From the NCBI GenBank assembly GCA_022768805.1, contig JALELB010000010.1, positions 1 through 64,000 of the forward strand: DNA of 64,000 bases, written 5' to 3'. The DNA is from Ruminococcus sp. GTDB lineage: Bacteria; Bacillota; Clostridia; Oscillospirales; Ruminococcaceae. A program made the translations under genes and the position numbers. Shown here piece by piece: positions 42,520-49,839 of this stretch; the first letter of the stretch is position 1, and every line of letters begins with the position of its first letter. Under the pieces are notes generated by a model that saw only the letters and a list, made by a program, of their open reading frames with translations, made no database searches and was not told where the DNA came from.

Positions 42520-43143
42520 ATGTATCAGAACATAGGAGCATGCTGTACCGCAACCCAGCAGCGCCGACGCCAGCTGCAGCTTTTTCTGTATGTGCTGCTG
42601 GCCGGCTTTTTGACGGGAATTGTGCTGACGGCCGTATTTCCGGACAGGGCGGCTTCCCTCTGGCTGGATCAGGGCTTATCTGAGCAGGGTGTACGTTATA
42701 TGCTGCCCGGGCTATTTTTCCGTTCATTTCTGCCGACCTTCGGGTTGCTGCTGTGCTGTATGCTGCTGGGTCTGTCCGCCTTCGGACAGGCCGGGGCGAT
42801 ACTGGTACTGCTTTACCGGGGAATCGGGCTGGGGATTGCCGTGTCCCGTTCCTACCTGACCTGGGGCTTACAGGGGCTGCCTGTGGTGCTTTTTCTACAG
42901 CTGCCCCACAGCGGAGTCACCAGCTTCCTGCTGCTGCTGGCAGCGCGGGAGACCTGGCGTCTTTCATCCCGGTTTGCGGCATTTGTCTGCCATCATTCCG
43001 GGGAGGAGGGAGAGCCCCTCCGCTATTACTGGATTCGATTTTTTGTGCTGACGCTGCTGCTGCTTCTGGCTGCGGCAGGGGACAGCGCACTGACCTATTG
43101 CCTGTCCGGCCGTCTGATGGGGCATTCCGGCGGGATGGCATAA
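42520..43143 (+). CDS. SpoIIM-like multi-pass membrane protein
   Basis: The 207-residue product has about five to six hydrophobic segments. A first helix (LFLYVLLAGFLTGIVLTAVF) is followed by a long conserved-looking stretch GAILVLLYRGIGLGIAVSRSY. The size and this stretch resemble SpoIIM, a component of the engulfment machinery of sporulating Firmicutes. The identity is tentative because the family is poorly conserved. The start at 42520 is chosen since AGGAGG lies 6 nt upstream; an ATG at 42514 directly abuts that site. Confidence 0.5.
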   Translation: MYQNIGACCTATQQRRRQLQLFLYVLLAGFLTGIVLTAVFPDRAASLWLDQGLSEQGVRYMLPGLFFRSFLPTFGLLLCCMLLGLSAFGQAGAILVLLYRGIGLGIAVSRSYLTWGLQGLPVVLFLQLPHSGVTSFLLLLAARETWRLSSRFAAFVCHHSGEEGEPLRYYWIRFFVLTLLLLLAAAGDSALTYCLSGRLMGHSGGMA

Positions 43144-43199
43144 CAGGGGGTTCCGGCATCCGGCGGGTCCGGGCTCCCGATTATTCGGAGGTGTATGAT

Positions 43200-44123
43200 T
43201 TGGGACTCTTTCAGAATTCATATGAAAGTGCCGGAGCCGGAATCGCAAAGGATGGGCCGAAAAAGAAGCCGTTTTTCCGCTTCTGGGAGATTGTCTGGCG
43301 GAAGCTGGGCAAGCTGGTGGGCGTGAATCTTGTGCATGCACTGTTCATGACCCCCGGCATCATCGGCATCATTTCCCTGTTTACCATGAAAAGTGAAAAG
43401 CTCAGCTATCTGATGGCGGGGTTCTGTCTGCTGGTACAGGCATTCCTGATCGGGCCGTCCATGGCGGGTATGACCAAGGTGCTGCGGAATTTTTCTCAGG
43501 AGCGGCATGCCTATGTATGGCACGACTATATAACCGCTCTGAAGCGGAATTTCAAGCAGTCCGCCATTGTGGGCGTTTTTGACTCGGTGCTGCTGGTTTG
43601 TGTGGCATGTGGGGTGTATGTTTATCCCCAGCTGATTTCCACCCTGCAGAACAATTTCATTTATGTGCCCTTTGTGCTGATGTTTACCGTGGCCATTACC
43701 GTTCTGATTATGAATTTTTACGCCTTTCTGATGATCGTATCCACGGATCTTCCTCTGCGTGCCATCATCAAGAACAGCTTCGCACTGACCTGTATTGCGC
43801 TGAAGAAAAACATCATCACGCTGCTGCTGTCTGCACTGGTGGTTATCGTGTTCGCATTCCTTTGCTATGTGAACTTTTACTGTCTGTTTCTGCTGCCCTT
43901 CATGCCCATGAGCTTTATCTGGCTGATGGTCTGCTTCAACTGCTATCCGGTGATCCAGAAACTTGTCATTAACCCCTATTACGAACAGCGGGGCGAAGAA
44001 AATCCGGAGCTGCGCTATACTTCCCCCAGCGACCCGGAGGAGAGCATTTTTGTTGACCAGGGCGGCAAGGAAAAGCCGGTTGAGCCCAAGAAAAAGCCCA
44101 AGCGGGGAAAAACCATCACTTAA
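43200..44123 (+). CDS. YesL/DUF624-like membrane protein with TTG start
   Basis: The product (307 residues) has about five membrane segments (around 45-65, 70-92, 125-145, 155-180, 200-250). It ends in a Lys/Pro-rich tail. The pattern resembles DUF624 (YesL) proteins. The only in-frame start with a ribosome site is TTG at 43200, 8 nt after GGAGG. A nearby ATG at 43195 is out of frame. No function can be assigned; in other species YesL often sits with sugar-uptake genes, which is not the case here. Confidence 0.6.
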   Translation: MGLFQNSYESAGAGIAKDGPKKKPFFRFWEIVWRKLGKLVGVNLVHALFMTPGIIGIISLFTMKSEKLSYLMAGFCLLVQAFLIGPSMAGMTKVLRNFSQERHAYVWHDYITALKRNFKQSAIVGVFDSVLLVCVACGVYVYPQLISTLQNNFIYVPFVLMFTVAITVLIMNFYAFLMIVSTDLPLRAIIKNSFALTCIALKKNIITLLLSALVVIVFAFLCYVNFYCLFLLPFMPMSFIWLMVCFNCYPVIQKLVINPYYEQRGEENPELRYTSPSDPEESIFVDQGGKEKPVEPKKKPKRGKTIT

Positions 44124-44158
44124 TATCCGGTTTTTTTCAATTTTTCCGAGGAAAGGGC

Positions 44159-44187
44159 TTTACAAGCTGGCAGAATTGTGTTATAAT
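44159..44187 (+). promoter_or_regulatory. Sigma-A promoter of rpsO
   Basis: TTTACA (44159-44164), a 17-nt spacer and a perfect TATAAT (44182-44187). Confidence 0.8.
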
Positions 44188-44195
44188 AACCTAGT

Positions 44196-44262
44196 GCCAT
44201 GTACTTGGATTGGGGAGTATGCCCGAACGGGAGTCACCTTTTCCCCAACCTATGTTCCTGGC
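44196..44262 (+). promoter_or_regulatory. Structured rpsO leader, candidate S15 autoregulation site
   Basis: Between promoter and gene the RNA can form nested stems: GCCA/TGGC outside, TTGGGGA (44210-44216) with TCCCCAA (44242-44248), and a CCCG/CGGG hairpin inside. S15 leaders in several bacteria fold to mimic the S15 site on 16S rRNA. This one fits in position and size, but the class could not be matched by eye. Confidence 0.4.
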
Positions 44263-44287
44263 GAAAAATAATGAAGAGGTGAAAGAA

Positions 44288-44554
44288 ATGCTGCTGAAGG
44301 AAGAAAAGACTGCAGTCATCGAAGCAAACAAGCTTCACGAAGGAGATACCGGTTCCCCTGAGGTTCAGATTGCCATTCTCACCAAGAGAATTCAGGATCT
44401 GACCGCACACCTGAAGGTGCACCAGAAGGACCACCACTCCCGCAGAGGTCTGCACAAGATGGTTGGTCACAGACGGAACCTGCTCAACTACCTGAAGAAG
44501 AAGGATATTGAGCGTTATCGTGCAATCATCGAAAAGCTCGGCATCCGTAAGTAA
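44288..44554 (+). CDS. rpsO: Ribosomal protein S15
   Basis: The 88-residue product is the standard-length S15, with [32 protein letters not shown] and the C-terminal [13 protein letters not shown]. It binds 16S rRNA early in small-subunit assembly. The ATG at 44288 gives the canonical N-terminus; an upstream in-frame ATG at 44210 would add a non-conserved extension within the leader. pnp follows, as in many bacteria. Confidence 0.97.
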   Translation: MLLKEEKTAVIEANKLHEGDTGSPEVQIAILTKRIQDLTAHLKVHQKDHHSRRGLHKMVGHRRNLLNYLKKKDIERYRAIIEKLGIRK

Positions 44555-44563
44555 GACGATCGC

Positions 44564-44595
44564 AAAAGGCAGAGGGAGGGATCTTTCTGCCTTTT
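44564..44595 (+). terminator. Terminator or attenuator between rpsO and pnp
   Basis: AAAAGGCAGA pairs with TCTGCCTTTT around a 12-nt loop, followed by a short pyrimidine tract. It may be leaky, since no clear promoter is seen before pnp. Confidence 0.6.
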
Positions 44596-44618
44596 CCTCG
44601 TAAAAGTAAGTGTTTAGT

Positions 44619-44684
44619 GGCGGTTCATTTAGCATGAAACCGTGTTTTCGGTACGAAGACAGGGTTTAATGCTAAGGCTGCCGC
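44619..44684 (+). promoter_or_regulatory. Long near-perfect hairpin directly upstream of pnp
   Basis: The arm at 44619-44641 pairs with 44662-44684 over about 23 positions with few mismatches. An inner stem (TGTTTTCG / CGAAGACA, 3-nt loop) continues it. The whole 66-nt hairpin ends 19 nt before the pnp start, just before the AAAGGAGG site. It has no T-run. In enterobacteria a long RNase III-cut hairpin in this position mediates PNPase autoregulation, and the same idea applies here by analogy. Confidence 0.65.
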
Positions 44685-44703
44685 TAAGATAAAGGAGGCA
44701 GTT

Positions 44704-46824
44704 ATGTTCGAAAATTATAAAGTGTTCAAGACCATGTTTGCGGGCCGGGAACTGACCGTGGAAACCGGAAAGACCTGTGAGCTGGCGAATGGCTCCTGCT
44801 GGGTTCGCTACGGCGGCAGCGTTGTGATGGCGAATGTTACAGCAAGCGCAAAGCCCAGGGAGGGTATCGACTTTTTCCCCCTTTCCGTGGATTATGAAGA
44901 GCGGCTGTATGCGGTAGGCAAGATCCCCGGCAGCTTTATGAAGCGGGAGGGCAAGCCCAGTGAAAAGGCTATCCTCACCTCCCGTATGGTGGACCGGCCT
45001 ATCCGCCCCCTGTTCCCCAAGGATATGCGCAACGACGTCTCCGTGGTGATGACAGTTCTGGCTGTGGATCCGGATCATTCTCCGGAGATTATGGGCATGA
45101 TCGCCACCTCCATTGCCATTTCCATTTCTGACATTCCCTGGAACGGCCCCATTGCCGGCGTCAGTGTCGGCCTGGTGGACGGGGAGATCGTGCTGAACCC
45201 CACGCTGGAGCAGAGAGGGAAGAACGACCTGAACCTGACCGTTGCCGGCACGGACAAGAAGATTGTCATGATCGAAGCAGGCGCCAACGAAGTGGACGAA
45301 GCTACCATGATGAAGGCGATTCTGGCCGGCCAGGCTGAAAACGAGAAGATGGTTGCGTTCATCAAGGACATCCAGAAGCAGATCGGCAAGCCTAAGTTTG
45401 CCTTTGAATCCATGGAAGTGGATCACGATCTCTTTGATGCCATTGACGCCTTTGCGTCCGACCGGGTGAAGTTTGCGTTGGATACCAACGACAAGAACAT
45501 CCGTGAGGAGCGGCTCAACCCCATCAAGAACGATATTCACGAGAAGTTTGATCCGGATTATCCGGACCAGGCAGCGATGATTGACGAGTGCATCTACAAG
45601 CTGCAGAAGAAGATTGTCCGCAACTGGCTCTATGAGGGCAAGCGTGTGGACGGCCGCGGCATTGACGAGATCCGTCCCCTGGCAGCGGAGGTAGGCGTTC
45701 TGCCCCGGGTACACGGCTCCGGTCTGTTTACCAGAGGTCAGACCCAGGTACTGACTGTTGCTACTCTGGGACCGGTTTCTGATGCACAGCGTATCGACGG
45801 CATTGACGAGGATGTTTCCAAGCGTTATATGCACCACTATAATTTCCCCTCCTATTCCGTAGGCGAGACCAAGCCCAGCCGTGGGCCGGGCAGACGTGAG
45901 ATCGGTCACGGTGCCCTGGCAGAGCGTGCGCTGGAGCCGGTTATTCCCCCGGTGGAGGAGTTCCCCTATGCTCTGCGTCTGGTTTCTGAGGTGCTGTCCT
46001 CCAACGGATCCACCTCCCAGGGCTCCATCTGCGGCTCCACACTGGCCCTGATGGACGCAGGCGTGCCCATCAAGGCTCCGGTTGCCGGCATTTCCTGCGG
46101 CCTGATTACCAAGCCGGACAGTGATGAGTTCATGACCATGGTGGATATCCAGGGTCTGGAGGATTTCTTCGGAGATATGGACTTCAAGGTGGGTGGTACC
46201 CACAAGGGCATCACTGCCATCCAGGTGGATATCAAGGTGGACGGTCTGACCCCGGCTATCATTGAGGAAGCACTGGAAAAGACCAGAAAGGCCCGCATCT
46301 ATATTCTGGATGAGATTATGCTGAAGGCCATTCCCCACTACCGCAGCTCTGTCAACGAGTTTGCGCCCAAGATGATGCAGACCAAGATTCCGGTTGACAA
46401 GATCCGTGAGGTAATCGGTCAGGGAGGAAAGGTTATCCAGAAGATTTCCGCAGAGTGCGAGGTCAAGATCGATGTAAACGAGGACGGCAGCGTATTCATC
46501 AGCGGCGTGGATATGGAAAAGACCAAGAAGGCACTGCAGATCGTGGAGACGATTGCCCACGATCCGGAGATCGGTGCAATTTATAAGGGCAAGGTTGTCC
46601 GTCTGATGTCCTTTGGTGCATTCGTTGAGATCGCACCCGGCAAGGACGGCCTGGTTCACATTTCCAAGCTGGATAAGAACCGGGTTGAAAAGGTAGAAGA
46701 TGTGGTTTCCATTGGGGACGAGATTGTAGTCAAGGTTGTGGAAATCGACAAGCAGGGCAGAATCAATCTTTCCCGCAAGGATGCGCTGGCGGATATTGAA
46801 GCAAAGAAGAATGCTGCCCAGTAA
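44704..46824 (+). CDS. pnp: Polyribonucleotide nucleotidyltransferase (PNPase)
   Basis: The 706-residue product is the phosphorolytic 3'-5' exoribonuclease. Two RNase PH domains are visible, with RPIRPLFP in the first and RGQTQVLTVATLG and GSTSQGSICGSTLALMDAG in the second. A KH domain (PVDKIREVIGQGGKVIQKI) and an S1 domain (GKVVRLMSFGAFVEIAPGKDGLVHIS) follow. All domains are intact. A long hairpin lies in its leader. Confidence 0.96.
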   Translation: MFENYKVFKTMFAGRELTVETGKTCELANGSCWVRYGGSVVMANVTASAKPREGIDFFPLSVDYEERLYAVGKIPGSFMKREGKPSEKAILTSRMVDRPIRPLFPKDMRNDVSVVMTVLAVDPDHSPEIMGMIATSIAISISDIPWNGPIAGVSVGLVDGEIVLNPTLEQRGKNDLNLTVAGTDKKIVMIEAGANEVDEATMMKAILAGQAENEKMVAFIKDIQKQIGKPKFAFESMEVDHDLFDAIDAFASDRVKFALDTNDKNIREERLNPIKNDIHEKFDPDYPDQAAMIDECIYKLQKKIVRNWLYEGKRVDGRGIDEIRPLAAEVGVLPRVHGSGLFTRGQTQVLTVATLGPVSDAQRIDGIDEDVSKRYMHHYNFPSYSVGETKPSRGPGRREIGHGALAERALEPVIPPVEEFPYALRLVSEVLSSNGSTSQGSICGSTLALMDAGVPIKAPVAGISCGLITKPDSDEFMTMVDIQGLEDFFGDMDFKVGGTHKGITAIQVDIKVDGLTPAIIEEALEKTRKARIYILDEIMLKAIPHYRSSVNEFAPKMMQTKIPVDKIREVIGQGGKVIQKISAECEVKIDVNEDGSVFISGVDMEKTKKALQIVETIAHDPEIGAIYKGKVVRLMSFGAFVEIAPGKDGLVHISKLDKNRVEKVEDVVSIGDEIVVKVVEIDKQGRINLSRKDALADIEAKKNAAQ

Positions 46825-46834
46825 TCAGAACGCA

Positions 46835-46863
46835 AAAAAGACATAGGCATCCTATGTCTTTTT
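46835..46863 (+). terminator. Terminator of pnp
   Basis: A perfect 13-bp stem AAAAAGACATAGG / CCTATGTCTTTTT with a CAT loop. Confidence 0.9.
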
Positions 46864-46883
46864 CTGCAATATCGGAAGGTTGG

Positions 46884-48098
46884 ATGAATATGAATTATCT
46901 GGTTGTATTATTTGACGGTATGGCGGATTACCCTGTGCCGGAGCTGGGGAACAAAACGCCCCTGGAGGCTGCCAATGCGCCCCATCTCAAGGGCATGGCG
47001 AAAACCGCTGAGGTTGGCATGATCAAGACCGTGGCAGACGGCATGAAGCCCGGCAGCGATGTGGCCAATCTGTCGGTGCTGGGCTATGACCCCTTTCAGT
47101 ATTACACGGGCCGTTCCCCGCTGGAGGCTGGCAGCATCGGCATTGATATGAAGTCCACGGATATTTCCCTGCGCTGCAATCTGGTCACCCTCAGCGATGA
47201 GCCGGAGTATGCGGCTAAGACCATTCTGGATTACTGTGCAGATGATATTTCCACTGCCGAAGCCGAACAGCTGGTGGCATATCTGGGTGAGCAGCTTAAT
47301 GACGAGGAATTCCATTTCTACAGCGGCGTCAGCTACCGGCATTGCCTGATCTGGGATCATGGCACCCTGGACATCGGTACCCTGACACCGCCCCATGATA
47401 TTACCGGCAAGCCCATTCACGACTATGTTCCCACGCATCCCAACGCACAGAAGCTCTATGCCCTGATGCGCAAATCCTACGAGCTGCTGAAGGATCATCC
47501 TGTAAACCAGGCACGGGTGGCACGGGGTTTGCGGCCTGCAAACAGCATCTGGCTCTGGGGTGAGGGCGTCCGTGCGGAGCTGCCCGACTTCAAGGAAAAG
47601 TACGGGCTGGATGCTACCATGATTTCCGCTGTGGATCTGTTGAAGGGCATCGGGAAGTTTTCCGGCATGGAGGTGCTCCAGCTGCCCGGGGTAACTGGAT
47701 ATATTGATACGGACTTTGACGGCAAGGCCAATGCAGCCATTGATGCCTTCCGTCGGGGACGGAATTTCGTCTATATTCATGTGGAAGCGCCGGACGAGTG
47801 CGGACACCGGGGCGAGATGCAGAACAAGGTCCGTGCCATTGAGCTGATTGATGAGAAGATTGTGGGACCGGTGACGGCGGCTCTGAAGGAAATGGGACCC
47901 TTCCGGGTGCTGATTACCCCGGATCATGCAACGCCCCTTTCCATCCGCACCCACACCAATGACCCAGTTCCCTTTATGATCTACGACAGCGAGCAGCCTC
48001 GCCAGGGTGTGGAGGATTACTGTGAGCGTACCGCAAAAGCCACCGGCCTGTACATTGACACCGGTTATACCATTATGAATCATTTTTTGGGGAAGTGA
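46884..48098 (+). CDS. apgM: Cofactor-independent phosphoglycerate mutase, archaeal type
   Basis: The 404-residue product belongs to the alkaline-phosphatase superfamily. It has the metal motif LFDGMADYP near the N-terminus, the catalytic-serine-type GSDVANLSVLGYDP and a C-terminal HVEAPDECGH and TPDHATP. This is the aPGAM family common in archaea and many clostridia, distinct from GpmI (about 510 residues) and GpmA. It interconverts 2- and 3-phosphoglycerate. The GGAAGG site favours ATG 46884 or 46890; the ends of the protein are otherwise clear. Confidence 0.9.
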   Translation: MNMNYLVVLFDGMADYPVPELGNKTPLEAANAPHLKGMAKTAEVGMIKTVADGMKPGSDVANLSVLGYDPFQYYTGRSPLEAGSIGIDMKSTDISLRCNLVTLSDEPEYAAKTILDYCADDISTAEAEQLVAYLGEQLNDEEFHFYSGVSYRHCLIWDHGTLDIGTLTPPHDITGKPIHDYVPTHPNAQKLYALMRKSYELLKDHPVNQARVARGLRPANSIWLWGEGVRAELPDFKEKYGLDATMISAVDLLKGIGKFSGMEVLQLPGVTGYIDTDFDGKANAAIDAFRRGRNFVYIHVEAPDECGHRGEMQNKVRAIELIDEKIVGPVTAALKEMGPFRVLITPDHATPLSIRTHTNDPVPFMIYDSEQPRQGVEDYCERTAKATGLYIDTGYTIMNHFLGK

Positions 48099-48104
48099 GG
48101 AGTT

Positions 48105-48290
48105 ATGCAGAAACGTTTATGCAAATCCAGAACGGATAAGATGATCGCTGGGGTATGCGGCGGCATTGCCAATTACCTGAACTGTGACCCTACCATCGTG
48201 CGGCTGATTACAGCGGCGCTGGTGCTGTTTGTGGGCAGCGGCCTGATTCTCTACATTATCGCCGCCATCGTTATGCCATATGAAAATTAA
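48105..48290 (+). CDS. PspC-domain membrane protein
   Basis: The 61-residue product is a bare PspC domain: a basic N-terminus (KRLCKSRTDKMIAGVCGGIA), then one membrane helix (about 33-57). Such small proteins are linked to membrane stress responses. It lies 6 nt after apgM with a GAGGAG site, so translation follows the same transcript. No other phage-shock genes are nearby. Confidence 0.85.
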   Translation: MQKRLCKSRTDKMIAGVCGGIANYLNCDPTIVRLITAALVLFVGSGLILYIIAAIVMPYEN

Positions 48291-48293
48291 AAG

Positions 48294-48323
48294 AACGCGC
48301 ATCGGTCTGACCGGTGCGCGTTT
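48294..48323 (-). terminator. Bidirectional terminator between the PspC and PAP2 genes
   Basis: AACGCGCATCGGTC pairs with CCGGTGCGCGTT around a short loop. The T-rich tail is better on the minus strand. Confidence 0.7.
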
Positions 48324-48344
48324 CTGCATGCCAGGATGATGCAT

Positions 48345-48914
48345 TTATTTGTCAAGCCGATTCTCCTGATCGGTTTCCGGTTGCTTTTTGTCGGGACGGG
48401 GTCCGGTCCGCCGCCGTATGATACTGACCGCCAGCCAGCCCAGCAGGCATCCCATCAGCAGTCCTGCCAGTACATCCGTGGGATAGTGAACATATAGGTA
48501 TAACCGGGAGAATCCAATCAGCGCCGCCAGGATCATGGCGGGAATGCCCATGCGTTTGTCTGAACGCAGCAGTACCGTTGCGGCAGCAAAGGAGGACATG
48601 GTGTGGCCGGAGGGAAAGGAGTAGTCCGTAGGCGCTTCAATCAGCAGTGTAACAAGCTCCTGTGCATGAAAGGGGCGTATCCTGCCTACCAAGGGCTTTA
48701 GCAGCAGATTGCCGGACACCAGGCACAGCATCAGGGCAATGGCCAGAGCAGCTGCGGTTTTGCGTGTGGATTTTTTCAGCGCAAGCAGAATCGTCAGCGC
48801 AATCCACAGAATGCCTGCATTTCCAAGGGTGGTAATAAACACCATGACCGGATCCAGCAGGGGATGACGCAAATGCGCCTGAATCCAGTCGAGAATAAAC
48901 AGCTCAACGTCCAT
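48345..48914 (-). CDS. PAP2-family membrane phosphatase
   Basis: The 189-residue product has about five to six membrane segments. The three PAP2 motifs are seen: KPLVGRIRP, PSGHTMSS and GFSRLYLYVHYPTDVLAG. Such enzymes dephosphorylate lipids such as undecaprenyl pyrophosphate or phosphatidic acid; the substrate is unknown. The start at 48914 follows AAGGAGGG by 5 nt, and an upstream ATG at 48932 overlaps that site. A consensus promoter precedes it. Confidence 0.88.
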   Translation of the reverse strand: MDVELFILDWIQAHLRHPLLDPVMVFITTLGNAGILWIALTILLALKKSTRKTAAALAIALMLCLVSGNLLLKPLVGRIRPFHAQELVTLLIEAPTDYSFPSGHTMSSFAAATVLLRSDKRMGIPAMILAALIGFSRLYLYVHYPTDVLAGLLMGCLLGWLAVSIIRRRTGPRPDKKQPETDQENRLDK

Positions 48915-48943
48915 ATGCTCCCTCCTTTGCATCGGATGCCATC

Positions 48944-48972
48944 ATTATACCACACACCGGAAGAGTATGCAA
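48944..48972 (-). promoter_or_regulatory. Sigma-A promoter of the PAP2 gene
   Basis: On the minus strand TTGCAT (48967-48972), a 17-nt spacer and a perfect TATAAT (48944-48949). Confidence 0.8.
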
Positions 48973-49044
48973 GGCGGATTCTGCCGCAGCCTTGCAAGCG
49001 GAACCGGATCCCCGGGGTTTGTGCAAGATTATGCAGGATTCCCC

Positions 49045-49073
49045 TTGACCTTTGGCGAAAAAAGTAGTAGAAT
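49045..49073 (+). promoter_or_regulatory. Sigma-A promoter of pduL
   Basis: TTGACC (49045-49050), a 17-nt spacer and TAGAAT (49068-49073), 30 nt before the start. Confidence 0.7.
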
Positions 49074-49103
49074 AAAAGTAACAACATGTTTGGAGGAAGC
49101 GTT

Positions 49104-49682
49104 ATGTCTAAGAAATTTATCGTAGAAACATCCGCAAGACACGTACATCTGACCCAGGAGCATCTGGAGGCTCTGTTCGGCAAGGGTGCAACCCTGACAC
49201 ATAAAAAGGATCTGTCCCAGCCGGGTCAGTTTGCCTGCGAAGAGCGTGTAACCATCGTTGGCCCCAAGCGGGAGCTTGCAGGAGTGTCCATTCTGGGGCC
49301 GGTTCGCCCTGCTACCCAGGTTGAGCTGTCCGCAACGGATGCTCGTTCCATCGGTGTGGAGGCACCCATCCGGGAATCCGGCGACATTGCAGGTTCCGGC
49401 GCATGCAAAATCATCGGTCCTAAGGGCGAGGTTGAAATCAATGAGGGTGTCATCGTTGCCAAGCGTCACATTCACCTGACTCCTGCTGACGCTGAGGAGC
49501 TTGGCGTACAGGACAAGGATATTGTCTGGGTAAAGCTGAATACCGAGGGCAGAAAGGCAATCCTCGGGGACGTTGTGGTTCGTGTGTCCGAAAAGTTTGC
49601 ACGGGCTATGCACATTGACACAGACGAGTCCAATGCGGTTTCCGCACCCCGCACACTTGAGGGTGAAATCGTAAAGATCTGA
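49104..49682 (+). CDS. pduL: PduL-type phosphate acyltransferase
   Basis: The 192-residue product has the PduL metal-binding His motifs SARHVHLT (10-17) and AKRHIHLTP, and the central GPxRxxTQVELS-like segment. PduL exchanges phosphate and CoA on acetyl or propanoyl groups and replaces Pta in many anaerobes. There is no N-terminal encapsulation peptide and no shell gene nearby. It is therefore probably the free cytosolic enzyme for acetate formation. Confidence 0.9.
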   Translation: MSKKFIVETSARHVHLTQEHLEALFGKGATLTHKKDLSQPGQFACEERVTIVGPKRELAGVSILGPVRPATQVELSATDARSIGVEAPIRESGDIAGSGACKIIGPKGEVEINEGVIVAKRHIHLTPADAEELGVQDKDIVWVKLNTEGRKAILGDVVVRVSEKFARAMHIDTDESNAVSAPRTLEGEIVKI

Positions 49683-49684
49683 TG

Positions 49685-49722
49685 CAGGGTAATACCGCAC
49701 AGACATTGTGCAGTTTGCCCTG
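49685..49722. repeat. Palindromic repeat, copy 4
   Basis: The left arm CAGGGTAATACCGCACA and the right arm TGTGCAGTTTGCCCTG form an imperfect palindrome. It begins at the pduL stop and precedes the terminator, the same placement as the copy at 23194. Confidence 0.55.
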
Positions 49723-49736
49723 AGGGATCTGCATCC

Positions 49737-49766
49737 GGCGGCAAGGACTTTCTTTGCCGCCTTTTT
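49737..49766 (+). terminator. Terminator of pduL
   Basis: GGCGGCAA pairs with TTGCCGCC and is followed by TTTTT. Confidence 0.85.
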
Positions 49767-49839
49767 GCATGTTTTGCAGCAGGGCACAGATACTAACAGG
49801 GTATACACATCTTGTCAGTGAGAAAGGATAGGGTGGATT

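Noticed and set aside
49104..49682. PduL as a marker of a bacterial microcompartment
   Set aside because: There are no shell-protein genes, no encapsulation peptide and no aldehyde dehydrogenase nearby.
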